Assembly: GCA_030668875.1 (NCBI GenBank)
Contig: DAOVER010000014.1
Location: 1 to 64,000, forward strand
Direction: 5' to 3'
Length of the DNA stretch: 64,000 bases
Origin: Candidatus Heimdallarchaeota archaeon
Lineage (GTDB): Archaea > Asgardarchaeota > Heimdallarchaeia > Heimdallarchaeales > Heimdallarchaeaceae
The notes beneath the pieces are model-generated. The model was not told where the DNA came from and ran no database searches. It saw only the letters and a list, made by a program, of their open reading frames with translations. Shown in pieces: positions 51,822 through 61,725 of this stretch (position 1 is its first letter; every line of letters begins with the position of its first letter). Both the position numbers and the translations under genes were made by a program.

Positions 51822-52235
51822 CTAAGAAGCCGGTTTGACTCTCATGATTTTTCTTTTACCGATGGCATTCCAGTATTCAACTTCCGCCCCTTCTGTGAGT
51901 AATTTTTTCAGTTCCTCTTCACTTGGAAATGCAGCTTCGAATGTATCGTATGTTTCAAGATCCATTAATTGAACGCTATCATCCCCCATAGAGATAACTT
52001 GTGCGTTTCTTTTGTCAATAATTGGGGATTGTAATTTCGTATCGCCCGGAATAGAAATTTCAGTTTTACTACCAGTAAAAATGTTCTCAATCTTCATTCT
52101 GCACTTAGCATGTCCGTGTTTTCCTGTTTTTGATTTTTCGATTCCACGAACTAAATAAACCTCGTTGTTTTGAATTATATAGTTGCCTTCTTTAACCTGA
52201 CCAGCTTTAACTGGAGTAATATCTTGTTCTGACAT
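51822..52235 (-). CDS. eif5A: Translation factor aIF5A
   Basis: 137 residues. The hypusination loop KTGKHGHAK and the surrounding SH3-like and OB domains are present. aIF5A rescues ribosomes stalled on Pro-rich sequences. gaggag before the ATG is a strong ribosome-binding site. Confidence 0.96.
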   Translation of the reverse strand: MSEQDITPVKAGQVKEGNYIIQNNEVYLVRGIEKSKTGKHGHAKCRMKIENIFTGSKTEISIPGDTKLQSPIIDKRNAQVISMGDDSVQLMDLETYDTFEAAFPSEEELKKLLTEGAEVEYWNAIGKRKIMRVKPAS

Positions 52236-52283
52236 GTTATTCTCCTCTTCTTTATTTAATTTTGGTAGCTGTTCGAAATATTG

Positions 52284-52295
52284 ATTTTATACACT
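52284..52295 (-). promoter_or_regulatory. TATA box for aIF5A
   Basis: On the minus strand gtgtataaaatc lies about 50 nt before the aIF5A start. Transcription would begin about 25 nt downstream, leaving a short leader with the gaggag ribosome-binding site. Confidence 0.5.
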
Positions 52296-52461
52296 ACACA
52301 TTAGGGAGTACCACATATAAGTGGTTGTTAATCATGTTTATTTCAATATTTTTAAAGGATTTTGGTTTTCTTCTATGAATAATATTGATTTATAAGGATT
52401 TTTTTAATTTAAATGGAACTAGCACATTAAGAAAAATTAAATTGAATAAAAAAAGATGTAG

Positions 52462-52905
52462 TCATCTTTGAGGTTTAGCTTTACGACCAGTTACTAACTG
52501 ACTAACCGCAATTCCATTAATATGTGTAACTTGCCATTTAACACCTGGAATGTCTCCCATAGCTCCCTTTTGAGCACCTCCAATACTGCATACAAGAACT
52601 TCATCATGTTCATCTATGTATAGAAGCCCTCCGTCATGAGGAACAAAAGCTCCAACCTGTTTGCCATTTTTAGTTAATCTTACTCTGACACATTTTCGTA
52701 ATGCAGAGTTTGGTTGCTTACTTTCTACACCGTATTTCTCTACAACGATTCCTCTTGCAGCGGGACTACCTTCGAGGGGATCTGTCTTCTTATCTAATCT
52801 TAACATTCTTCGTTTGTAATGAATATCTTTCCAGCGAAAATGCTTTCTCTTATTTGATAGTTTTCGAGCAGCAAATTCTCCTTTTGGACTCTTTGATCCA
52901 GTCAT
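52462..52905 (-). CDS. rps12: Ribosomal protein uS12
   Basis: 147 residues. [20 protein letters not shown] and GAFVPHDGG with the decoding-centre loop are conserved. It follows the A'' gene on the same strand after 169 nt; the L30e and NusA genes that usually lie between A'' and S12 in archaea are absent, and S7 does not follow. Confidence 0.97.
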   Translation of the reverse strand: MTGSKSPKGEFAARKLSNKRKHFRWKDIHYKRRMLRLDKKTDPLEGSPAARGIVVEKYGVESKQPNSALRKCVRVRLTKNGKQVGAFVPHDGGLLYIDEHDEVLVCSIGGAQKGAMGDIPGVKWQVTHINGIAVSQLVTGRKAKPQR

Positions 52906-53074
52906 TTTAAATCACGTATTTTATAGATTCTATTACCCTTAAATTATCTTAAAGCTATTAGTCAGTCATTCCTCATATGCTTTTAATAAAAACCTTCTGT
53001 TCTTTTACTACTACGTGACAAGAAAGAACATTGAGGAAAAAATAAGAAAGAAAAAATATGTGCAAAAAGACTTT

Positions 53075-55861
53075 CTAATCCTTTTTCTCTTTGCTAAATT
53101 CTCTGTAATTCGAGCTCATGGTTAAATCAACAATACCTGTTCCCAGAGCAATGGTTTGACCAACGATAACATTTTCTGTGATGCCTTCTAGAGGATCATA
53201 CTCACCTCGAATTGCAGCATCCAAAAGATGTTTTACAGTTACTTCAAAAGCAGCTCTTGCAAAAACCGAACTTTTCTTTCCAGAAACACCATGACGACCA
53301 ATTTGTAATATTTCACCAGTGTGAGTCATTAAATCAGCAACTAGCATTACGTGACGTTTATCGACATCCAATCCTTGTTCTTTCATAACAGATAGTGATT
53401 CTTTAACTAATGCATTTCTTGAAGCTTCAATACCAAGTGTTTCTGCAATTTGATTTATATCTGTTGTATAACATCTTGTAGGATCTACACCAGGAATACG
53501 AAGCAGTTCGCTGAAATTACTTCCTTCACTTTGCAAGAAATATTTTCCTTTTCTGTCTTTCATCACAACAACACGAGAGACGTTTTTTATCCCCTTTATT
53601 GGTATTTCACGAACTTTTTCAGCAAGCTTAGGTAAATCAGAAAATTTCAACTCTTTAAGGGGCGAGATAATAATTGTATTCGTTTCTTCTGGGTCAATTT
53701 CAACTTTACATTCTTTTCGTCGCAATTGTATTTTCTTAACAACTGTTTGAGGTTCAATTCCTTTATCTTTTAAGAGTATTTCATCTAATCTGATTCTTAT
53801 TGTTCCTTCTGAAAAACTATGAATGATACTTTGAGCAATTTTGTTGACAGTTGTAAGTTCGATTCTTCTAGAAACCTGTTTTGCTAATTCTTCCTCTTTC
53901 TCAGTGTGTTGGTCAAGATAGATTAACATTGTTGGAGTGCTTGGATTTTTTCTGGCATCGAGAATTTCAATAAGACGTGGTAATCCTCGTAAAACAGACA
54001 TCTCTGCAACACCCGAATAATGGAATGTTTGAAGAGTATTATGAGTGATTAATCCTTCTGCAGTCATAAATGTCTCTAACTCTGATACAGCGAAATCGTA
54101 AACATAATCTGTTGGAGAGTTAATAGCCTCAAGTTTTACTATTTCATCCCAGATAACATCACTATTATACACACGTTCTAAGATTTTGATTTTATCAGAG
54201 ATATCAATTTTCATTTCATTAGCTTTTTGCTTGAACATACCAATATATCTACCGCAGGTACGACGACCAATAAGCTGTTTCGTAGTAAATTTCTTTGTCA
54301 AGCGAGAGGGGATCTTAAGCAGTACTTGTAATTCATCAAATAGAGTGCCAATACCAGGAATCATATCTAATAAATCATATGTTATACCACCATTCGTTAT
54401 TCGTTCCTCTTCAATCTCTGCTAGTTTATAGAGTGCTTCTTTTTTATAGGGTATTTCAGCACCAATTAAATCTCTGAATTCTGGAGCATATCTTGCTGGA
54501 ATAGCAAGTGTATATTCTACATTCTTCTCTGATTTTGTTGTAAAAATCCCTAACCGGGATAAAAGAAGGCATATTCCATCCCTCAATCTTTTTGATTTTG
54601 AGCTAGCTCTAATCATTCCACGTTCAACACTAATGTTACCATCGCCATCAAAATATCCTCTAAGAATGCTACCAATAAAGTTAGGATTAGTGTTGAGTAT
54701 CCAAGTAGGAGCAAATTTTGTTTCAGAAGTCCTTCCACACATCCTTTCAAAGAGTTTTGAAAGAAGGGTTGAATGTAGGTGTGTTGTTATACTTGCTCCA
54801 TATTCACCTTCTTTTTCTGTAGTATGATGGTTTATTCCCAAGGATTCTGCATATTCAATAGCATGCTCTCTATATTCTTCAAATTTATTCGTAATAGCAA
54901 TAGTTGTACCTGTATTATTCCCTTCAGCCAAATATGCGCCAATAAACCAACCAAAAGTCTCATTAAGTTCAAATTTTTCTGGAATCTTTGTATGAGCACT
55001 GTGATGAACTTTGGGGTAAACATATCCAGACTCCAATGTTTCATCTTTATTAGTTTTTAAAGCTACCCTCAAACCATCTTCTTTCACTGGTACAGTATAC
55101 GATTTACCATATCCTTTATGACAATTAGTACCTAAAGAAGCTGCTATCGCAATTTCAGTGCCATACCAAACTTCGTTTTTAGGTAGATATTGTTCTAAAG
55201 ATAGAAAGGTCATTGGATTATGTGCTGGTAAAGATGCAACTACCGGAATTCTATCACCAATTCTCAAATCCCGTCCTTGAATAGGAACAATTTCATTACT
55301 TTTACGTATAACAAAGGAGTGTGCAAAAGTCGCGACTATTTTTCTCCCGCTTCGTGTTGCTATTTGAAGCAATTCACCATTAGGTAAGTGTCTGCTGACT
55401 TGTAATAATTTTTGCCAGTTAATTGTTTCATTTTTCCCTAATCCGGGAACATAAACTTCTATGTTAGGCGGAATATCACACACTATACTTTCGATATAGT
55501 CATCAAGCTCGTAAGCATCATGTTGTTCAATTAATTCATCAACAAACTCACCAATTTTAACAACATCTGTTTTATCACCAATTTTAACAACTACTAATTC
55601 GTTACCTGTTAAACTCATCTGTGTTCCCGGTTCTCCAATAGATTGGGCAGCGACTGTTCCTACCGCACTGCCCGGGTCTATTTGAGCAAACTCATAACTG
55701 TTAATAATTTCTGTAATTATCTCTTCAAGTTGATTTTTCCTTACTCTCTTACCCTTTAACTCCTTTCTTAACACTTCAACAATTGAATCTGGAACAAGTT
55801 TCTTCTTCAAAAATATATTCAAACGATTTTCAATTTGGTCTTTATCAAGTATTTGTGCCAT
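53075..55861 (-). CDS. rpoA2: RNA polymerase subunit A'' with intein
   Basis: 928 residues, of which residues 83-608 are an intein; the spliced subunit is about 402 residues, a normal A'' length. The N-terminal extein ends EPGTQM, and the C-terminal extein resumes TLQTFHYSGVAEMSVLRG, restoring the bridge-helix/trigger-loop region GTQMTLQTFH. The C-terminal part carries the usual GVSGKKSSVFARAAFEVTVK. It follows A' directly: the A'' ATG begins immediately before the A' TAA. Confidence 0.96.
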   Translation of the reverse strand: MAQILDKDQIENRLNIFLKKKLVPDSIVEVLRKELKGKRVRKNQLEEIITEIINSYEFAQIDPGSAVGTVAAQSIGEPGTQMSLTGNELVVVKIGDKTDVVKIGEFVDELIEQHDAYELDDYIESIVCDIPPNIEVYVPGLGKNETINWQKLLQVSRHLPNGELLQIATRSGRKIVATFAHSFVIRKSNEIVPIQGRDLRIGDRIPVVASLPAHNPMTFLSLEQYLPKNEVWYGTEIAIAASLGTNCHKGYGKSYTVPVKEDGLRVALKTNKDETLESGYVYPKVHHSAHTKIPEKFELNETFGWFIGAYLAEGNNTGTTIAITNKFEEYREHAIEYAESLGINHHTTEKEGEYGASITTHLHSTLLSKLFERMCGRTSETKFAPTWILNTNPNFIGSILRGYFDGDGNISVERGMIRASSKSKRLRDGICLLLSRLGIFTTKSEKNVEYTLAIPARYAPEFRDLIGAEIPYKKEALYKLAEIEEERITNGGITYDLLDMIPGIGTLFDELQVLLKIPSRLTKKFTTKQLIGRRTCGRYIGMFKQKANEMKIDISDKIKILERVYNSDVIWDEIVKLEAINSPTDYVYDFAVSELETFMTAEGLITHNTLQTFHYSGVAEMSVLRGLPRLIEILDARKNPSTPTMLIYLDQHTEKEEELAKQVSRRIELTTVNKIAQSIIHSFSEGTIRIRLDEILLKDKGIEPQTVVKKIQLRRKECKVEIDPEETNTIIISPLKELKFSDLPKLAEKVREIPIKGIKNVSRVVVMKDRKGKYFLQSEGSNFSELLRIPGVDPTRCYTTDINQIAETLGIEASRNALVKESLSVMKEQGLDVDKRHVMLVADLMTHTGEILQIGRHGVSGKKSSVFARAAFEVTVKHLLDAAIRGEYDPLEGITENVIVGQTIALGTGIVDLTMSSNYREFSKEKKD
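54038..55615 (-). mobile_element. LAGLIDADG-containing intein in RNA polymerase A''
   Basis: 526 codons from Ser (AGT, residue 83) to the terminal His-Asn, followed by Thr as the +1 nucleophile. The N-terminal splicing block is SLTGNELVVVKIG (Ser in place of the common Cys1); block B appears as ATFAHSFVI with the T-x-x-H signature; block F/G ends ETFMTAEGLITHN. Between them lie two LAGLIDADG-type motifs, FIGAYLAEG and LRGYFDGDG, indicating a homing endonuclease. The latter keeps both acidic residues, so the enzyme may be active. Inserted at an invariant catalytic segment, as usual for inteins. Confidence 0.95.
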
Positions 55862-58555
55862 TTAATCTTCCCCCCCTTCAGCTTCATCTGGATGCGTTTC
55901 TAAGATTTTGTTTACGATAATAGAAACATTTACAGCTTTACCGTGATCGCTTTTAGCTGGATCAACATTATCCTCTCCGTACAAGAATTGTACAATCTCA
56001 CCTGTAGCGTTTCGAACAGTTTTATCATAACTTGATGATATGTCTTGTAGAGCATTTACCAATCTTCTTTGCATATATCCGCTCTGGGATGTACGAACAG
56101 CTGTATCAACTAACCCTTCTCTTCCACCTGCAGCGTGCATAAAGAATTCAATTGGATTCAAACCACTTCTGAAACTACTATCAACAAAACCATGCGCCTC
56201 AGCAGAAAGATCTCCTCGCTTAAAGAAAGGAAGAACTCTATCTCTATAACCACGTTGGATTCTTTGACCTCGGACAGCTTGTTGTCCAACACAAGAACTC
56301 ATTTGTCCAAGATTTAACATATTCCCTCTAGCTCCAGTTTTTGCCATGATTAAGGCCTCATTTTCGGGATTAAGATAGTTTGCTCCTATGTCCGAAGCAT
56401 CAGTTCTCGCTTTTGCTAAAATTTCCATTATTCTTGCTTCTAATGTTTCTTCTTCAGTACGACCTGCTTGTCGTTCAAGAGTCCCATCATCATATTTTTT
56501 GATAATATTTTGAACATCCTTCTTTGCCTTTCCTAGAATTTCATCAATCTTCTTTTCAGCTTCTCTTGGAAGGTTAATGTCACTACCACTCAAACTGAAC
56601 CCTCTAAGTGTAATATTTGTGATTAACATTCGAGTAACACTGTCAAGAAAACCTCTAGTAACGTCCGCACCATACTCTTTCAGTATTCTATGAAGAACAC
56701 TATCTGGTACTTCTGCTCCGAAGGCTTTTTTATCAATAATACCGGAAACTAAAACTCCATCTCTAATAAGAATATAGCCCTCTATTTCACATTTTGTCTT
56801 CTTACATGTTTCACGCTTTTCACAGAGATTATTGTACATTGTGAAGTTAAACGTATCTGGAAGAAGAGCACTGAACAGAGTTTTTCCACTCCATAATTGT
56901 TCACCATTTTTACCCTTTAAGTCCGGTTTAGGAAGTTCTTCTAGTCCTGCAGCAGTAAGCAACTGTGCTGCTTCACTCTTAGAATATTTAGCATCTTTTC
57001 GGGTTAGGTAGTATCCACTTGTGATAAAATCTTGAATGGCTCCAATAATTGGCCCTCCATATCTTGGGGTGCTAATTTGTTCTTGAACCCTCATCAAGAT
57101 ACGCGCCTCAGCTTGAGCTTCTTCACTTTGTGGAACATGAAGATTCATCTCATCTCCGTCAAAATCTGCATTATATGGTCTGCATACTGGAAGAGTTAAT
57201 CTGAAGGTTTTATATGGAACAACCTTCACTTCATGAGCCATAATACTCATTCTATGCAGACTTGGTTGTCTATTAAAAAGAACAACGTCTCCATTTCGTA
57301 AATGTCTTTCAATTATGAATTCAGGTTGAAGAGAATCGGCAACAGCTTGTAAGTTTCTTGCATATCGTAAGTCAACTCTTCGTCCATCGGGACGAATTAT
57401 GTAATTTACGCCGGGGAATGTACGAGGCCCCTTCATTACAAGTTCTTTCATTTCTTCAATATTCCATTCTGTTACTCTTTCAGGAACAGTTAATATTTCT
57501 GCTATGTCTCTAGGGACCCCTACTTCATTAATGCTAAGCAAAGGATCGGGGCTGATAACCGTTCTCGCACTGAAATCTACTCTTTTTCCGCTAAGGTTAG
57601 CTCTAAACCTCCCTTCTTTACCTTTCAATCTCTGTGTGATTGTTCTCAATGCTCTACCACTTCTATGTCTTGCAGGAGGAATACCGCTAATTTCATTATC
57701 AAAATAAGTACTTACGTGATATTGCAATAATTCCCATAAATCTTCTACAATAAGTTGTGGAGCACCGGCTTCACGGTTCTCTAATAATCGTTGGTTAATT
57801 CTAATAATATCCACAAGTTTGTGAGTTAAATCGTCTTCAGATCTAATACCATTCTCGAGGGTAATGCTTGGCCTGACACTTACTGGAGGCACTGGTAAAA
57901 CCCAGAGTATTGTCCATTCTGGTCTTGCAACGCTTGGTTTAATACCCAACAGTCTGCAATCTTCGTTTGAAATATCCTTAAACCAACTATGAATGTCAAG
58001 TGGAGATAATTTATTTGTTTGTTTTTGACCTGTTTCCGTTTCGATTTCTTCGAAATAAGTTGTAGGTTTTTCAAGCCTAATTTTATTCTGAGGTTCACTG
58101 CAATAAGGACACTCAGCTTTCTTTGCTGCTTTTTTCAAGATTTCCTCTACTAAATCATAATCAGGTACTCCCCATTGTTCTTCGTATTCATTCATCTTTG
58201 CAGTAATTTCTTTAATTTCTTCTGGGTCAAGTAAAATTCTGTGACATGACCGACATGTTGCACGTAGAACTTTGTAAAGGAGTTTATTAAAACCAACATG
58301 AATAACAGGTCGAGATAACTCTATGTGACCAAAATGACCAGGACATCCTCCTACTCTAGCTCCACAAGTCTTACACCTCTGGCCAGGATCAATAGTACCT
58401 AAAAGACCATCCATTAAACCGGAGGTAACAGGAGTCCCATCTGCATCGTAAGTGTCAGGAGTAATAATACGTTCAACCGATAATTTTCTAATAGTATCTG
58501 GATCAAGAAGACCAAACCGGATTCCAGATATTGACTTATAGCTTTCTGAGCTCAT
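55862..58555 (-). CDS. rpoA1: RNA polymerase subunit A'
   Basis: 897 residues. The N-terminal zinc site CKTCGARVGGCPGHFGH, a second CxxC...CxxC region, and the catalytic magnesium motif NADFDGDEMN are intact, along with FNRQPSLHRMSIMAHEV. No intein. It starts the A'-A'' transcript; subunit B is not upstream, where a 217-nt gap and the divergent folD gene are found. Confidence 0.98.
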   Translation of the reverse strand: MSSESYKSISGIRFGLLDPDTIRKLSVERIITPDTYDADGTPVTSGLMDGLLGTIDPGQRCKTCGARVGGCPGHFGHIELSRPVIHVGFNKLLYKVLRATCRSCHRILLDPEEIKEITAKMNEYEEQWGVPDYDLVEEILKKAAKKAECPYCSEPQNKIRLEKPTTYFEEIETETGQKQTNKLSPLDIHSWFKDISNEDCRLLGIKPSVARPEWTILWVLPVPPVSVRPSITLENGIRSEDDLTHKLVDIIRINQRLLENREAGAPQLIVEDLWELLQYHVSTYFDNEISGIPPARHRSGRALRTITQRLKGKEGRFRANLSGKRVDFSARTVISPDPLLSINEVGVPRDIAEILTVPERVTEWNIEEMKELVMKGPRTFPGVNYIIRPDGRRVDLRYARNLQAVADSLQPEFIIERHLRNGDVVLFNRQPSLHRMSIMAHEVKVVPYKTFRLTLPVCRPYNADFDGDEMNLHVPQSEEAQAEARILMRVQEQISTPRYGGPIIGAIQDFITSGYYLTRKDAKYSKSEAAQLLTAAGLEELPKPDLKGKNGEQLWSGKTLFSALLPDTFNFTMYNNLCEKRETCKKTKCEIEGYILIRDGVLVSGIIDKKAFGAEVPDSVLHRILKEYGADVTRGFLDSVTRMLITNITLRGFSLSGSDINLPREAEKKIDEILGKAKKDVQNIIKKYDDGTLERQAGRTEEETLEARIMEILAKARTDASDIGANYLNPENEALIMAKTGARGNMLNLGQMSSCVGQQAVRGQRIQRGYRDRVLPFFKRGDLSAEAHGFVDSSFRSGLNPIEFFMHAAGGREGLVDTAVRTSQSGYMQRRLVNALQDISSSYDKTVRNATGEIVQFLYGEDNVDPAKSDHGKAVNVSIIVNKILETHPDEAEGGED

Positions 58556-58782
58556 TTTTAATCTCCAAAAACCTTTGAATCTCTACACTAATTTAACATA
58601 ATGTAGCTAACCTTATTTCTCTCCCTTAGCGATTTGATAAAAATCTTTTGATTCTCAACCAGTTGTGAAAATCTAACTCATTTTTGGTTATAATTGATTT
58701 TGTTCAATTAGCATAGAAAGATTCGGTAACTACTTAGAATTTATTAAGCGTTTTTAGAATCGTACGAATGTAAGTGGAAAAA

Positions 58783-59736
58783 ATGAGTTTGAATAAAGTA
58801 AAATCAAAAAAAATCGATGGCAAATTATTTGCGCAAGAGTATTTGGATAAAGTGTTAAAACCACGTTGTGAAACATTTGCTGATACTTATAAAAAACTAC
58901 CAAAGTTATCAACTATACTAGTTGGAGAGAGTCTTGCTTCAGAATCGTATCTCAAACTTAAGGAAAAATTTTTTGCTAAACTATGTGTTGAATCAGAAGT
59001 ATTTCGTTTACCTGAAAAAACTACCGAAGAAGAACTCTTAGCATTTATCGATAAGCAAAATCATGATGATCAAATAGATGGGATATTAGTTCAAGTACCT
59101 TTTCCTTCACACATTGATGAAGATACAATCAGTGAAAGCATTGCACCAAGTAAGGATGTTGAAGGTCTATCTCCAGGTAATGTACATGCTTGGACTAAAG
59201 CTCTATCAAACTTAGTTCCACCCACAGCTTTAGGAGTTTTAGCCCTGTTAAAATTCTATAAAATTCAAATTGAAGGTAAGCACGTAGTAATTGTTGGCAG
59301 AAGCATGATTGTAGGCAAACCAGTTGCACATCTTTTACTTAAGGAAAATGCGACAGTTACATTGTGTCATTCAAGATCAAAACCTCTTGAGGAGTATACA
59401 AAGCAAGCAGATATACTTATTGCAGCAGTAGGGCGTCCTCATTTAATTAAGAAAGGCATGATAAAGGATGGGGCCATTGTAGTGGATGTAGGAATAAATT
59501 TTGAAAATTGTAAAATAATGGGTGATGTGGATTATGATGATCTTTCTGAGACAGCAAGTTATATTTCTCCAGTTCCTGGGGGTAGTGGTCCAGCAACTGT
59601 TTGTATGTTAGCTAGTAATCTATTGCTTGCTTTTGAGCTAAAACATATTAAGAAAAACGAAGAGAGACTAGACTGTTTAAGAGATTATTATACAAATTAT
59701 GATACCATAGGTGAGACAGGTTTCTGTCTAGAATAA
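58783..59736 (+). CDS. folD: Methylenetetrahydrofolate dehydrogenase/cyclohydrolase
   Basis: 317 residues from ATG at 58783; the track GTG at 58774 is less likely. ILVGESLASESYLKLK contains the catalytic Tyr/Lys pair; GILVQVPFPSHID, VVIVGRSMIVGKPVAHLLL (nucleotide-binding loop) and SPVPGGSGPATV complete the signature. It interconverts methylene-, methenyl- and formyl-tetrahydrofolate. With glyA 2 kb away it indicates folate-type one-carbon metabolism. Confidence 0.95.
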   Translation: MSLNKVKSKKIDGKLFAQEYLDKVLKPRCETFADTYKKLPKLSTILVGESLASESYLKLKEKFFAKLCVESEVFRLPEKTTEEELLAFIDKQNHDDQIDGILVQVPFPSHIDEDTISESIAPSKDVEGLSPGNVHAWTKALSNLVPPTALGVLALLKFYKIQIEGKHVVIVGRSMIVGKPVAHLLLKENATVTLCHSRSKPLEEYTKQADILIAAVGRPHLIKKGMIKDGAIVVDVGINFENCKIMGDVDYDDLSETASYISPVPGGSGPATVCMLASNLLLAFELKHIKKNEERLDCLRDYYTNYDTIGETGFCLE

Positions 59737-59806
59737 CTAGCAGATTCCATTGCTGCTTATCCTTTTTTCAGAGATAAAATTAATAGTTAAGATCATATAT
59801 GTAAAG

Positions 59807-60157
59807 ATGATGAGTGATATAACCGAATCAAAATCCTTTGAGATTGAAGAAAGGAAATTTGGATTAACTTTGACTTCTTTTGAAAATGCTATAGCTTTGT
59901 ACATCTACGAGGAGACTCCGCGGATAGGAACTTTTGGTGTTTCAGTCCCCGGTACTTCCATAATGCCTGCTTCAACACTTTACATTACTGGAGCAAAGAA
60001 TGAACATTATGCAAAAATGATGGGCGAAAGATTTGCTACAAAGCTTCAGAAATTAGTTCTAATCTCATTGAGCGTGAAAGATATTGATAATGAATTAATC
60101 ATAGAATTTATGCAGAAAATTGAAACAACTTTTTTCGATAAAAAAAATGAAAATTAA
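59807..60157 (+). CDS. Possible PAC3/PAC4-like proteasome chaperone
   Basis: 116 residues from ATG-ATG at 59807; the track start at 59750 adds a hydrophobic stretch likely to be leader. The pattern of beta strands, then TSIMPASTLYITGA, AKMMGERFATKLQKLVLISL and a final helix recalls eukaryotic PSMG4/PSMG3 (a TSLLG-like strand, then a helix and a VSYNL-like strand). This is a fold-level impression. It sits between folD and glyA with no proteasome gene nearby. Confidence 0.45.
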   Translation: MMSDITESKSFEIEERKFGLTLTSFENAIALYIYEETPRIGTFGVSVPGTSIMPASTLYITGAKNEHYAKMMGERFATKLQKLVLISLSVKDIDNELIIEFMQKIETTFFDKKNEN

Positions 60158-60205
60158 ATATTTGATTAAATTGAAAAAATGGAAGAGAGGGTAATATTTT
60201 GATGA

Positions 60206-61534
60206 TTATTTCAAAATTGATAACCCTGGATAGAGTGGAAACTGTTTTGTAAGTTCAAGAATATTCTCCCTAACTTTTTCGCTTACTTCTGCGTCACCCT
60301 TCGATTTAATGACCTTTTTTATGCCTTCTGCAATTACTTTCATTTCTGATTCTTTCATTCCTCTTGATGTTATTGCAGGTGTCCCTAGTCTAAGTCCTGA
60401 TGGATGGAAGGGACTTGAGGGCTCATATGGGACAGTGTTTTTGTTAACTGTTATACCTGCTTCATCCAAAGCATTTTGAATTGGTCCACCTTTACCAGTT
60501 AAATCTTCAGGACGCAAATCAATGAGGATCAGATGGTTGTCAGTTCCATTTGTAACTAGTTTTATATCAAGAGCCATTAATTCATCAGCCAAAGCCTTAG
60601 CATTCTTGACAATTTGTTTTGCGTAATCCTTAAACTCTGGTTTAAGTGCTTCAGCAAATGCAACAGCTCGTGCAGCAGTAGAATGGTCGTGTGGTCCTCC
60701 TTGTAGTCCAGGAAATACCGCAGAATCTATTAATCTTGCTAAACTAAATGGTTCTCCGGTTTTTGTTTTTTTCTCGGGATGGTGAATCTCATGTAATCTA
60801 TCTTCCATTTTGCTCATTATAATGGCACCACGGGGACCTCTAAGACTTTTATGAGTTGTAGTTGTTATAACATCAGCATAAGGAACAGGACTTGAATGAG
60901 CTCCACCTACAACCAGACCAGAAATGTGTGAAATGTCTGCAAGTTGATAAGCATCAACTTCTTCTGCAATTTCTTGAAATGCTTTGAAATCTATTTTTCT
61001 AGGATATGCGGTTAAACCCGATACGATCATTTCTGGCTTCTCCTTTTTAGCTAACTCGTGAATAACAGCCATATCTAACATTTCTGTCTTTTTATCAACA
61101 TCATAGCTAATGCAAACGTAATTTTTACCTGAGAAGTTTACCCGACTTCCGTGAGTAAGATGGCCTCCCGATGTAAGACTGAAACCTAGAAATTTATCTT
61201 TAAGGTTAAGCAAAGCAAAGAAAACTGCTTGATTCGCTGGGGAACCAGAATAGGGTTGAACATTAACATGCTCACAACCAAAAAGTTTCTTGGCGCGTTC
61301 TATAGCCAATATTTCAACTTCATCAACAATTTCATTTCCACCATAATATCTTTTCTTGGGGTAACCTTCAGAGTATTTATTTGTTAAAACACTACCCATG
61401 GTTTGAAGAACAGATCGATAGGTATAATTTTCAGAAGGAATAAGTTCAATGCCTTCTTCTTGACGTTTTAATTCTCTCAGAAGCATATCAGCAACTTCTG
61501 GGTCGGAATTAGCTAAATCATTCATTAAATTCAT
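60206..61534 (-). CDS. glyA: Serine hydroxymethyltransferase
   Basis: 442 residues. The PLP-lysine motif TTTTHKSLRGPRG, the PSENYTYRSVLQTMGS opening and YSEGYPKKRYYGGNE are typical. It interconverts serine and glycine with transfer of the one-carbon unit to a folate. Together with folD it provides methylene- and formyl-folates. Confidence 0.97.
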   Translation of the reverse strand: MNLMNDLANSDPEVADMLLRELKRQEEGIELIPSENYTYRSVLQTMGSVLTNKYSEGYPKKRYYGGNEIVDEVEILAIERAKKLFGCEHVNVQPYSGSPANQAVFFALLNLKDKFLGFSLTSGGHLTHGSRVNFSGKNYVCISYDVDKKTEMLDMAVIHELAKKEKPEMIVSGLTAYPRKIDFKAFQEIAEEVDAYQLADISHISGLVVGGAHSSPVPYADVITTTTHKSLRGPRGAIIMSKMEDRLHEIHHPEKKTKTGEPFSLARLIDSAVFPGLQGGPHDHSTAARAVAFAEALKPEFKDYAKQIVKNAKALADELMALDIKLVTNGTDNHLILIDLRPEDLTGKGGPIQNALDEAGITVNKNTVPYEPSSPFHPSGLRLGTPAITSRGMKESEMKVIAEGIKKVIKSKGDAEVSEKVRENILELTKQFPLYPGLSILK

Positions 61535-61617
61535 ATGTAATCCTCAGAAGAATACAAACTGTTTTCTTTAAATGTTTTTTCAATCGCACTATTGTACAAA
61601 AATGTAATTTGCAATGT

Positions 61618-61649
61618 CTTACCACGTACAAAATAATAAGTGTGGTAAG
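61618..61649. repeat. Inverted repeat between ubiD and glyA
   Basis: cttaccac and gtggtaag form a perfect 8-bp inverted repeat around a 16-nt AT-rich spacer, in the 190-nt gap upstream of glyA and downstream of ubiD. It could be an operator for glyA or an end-of-transcript hairpin of ubiD. Confidence 0.4.
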
Positions 61650-61725
61650 ATTTTATTATTTCCAACGCGGCTTCAAAAAAGAAGTTTCTTTAGAAACAAA
61701 AATAAGATTTAGAGAAAGTCACTAA

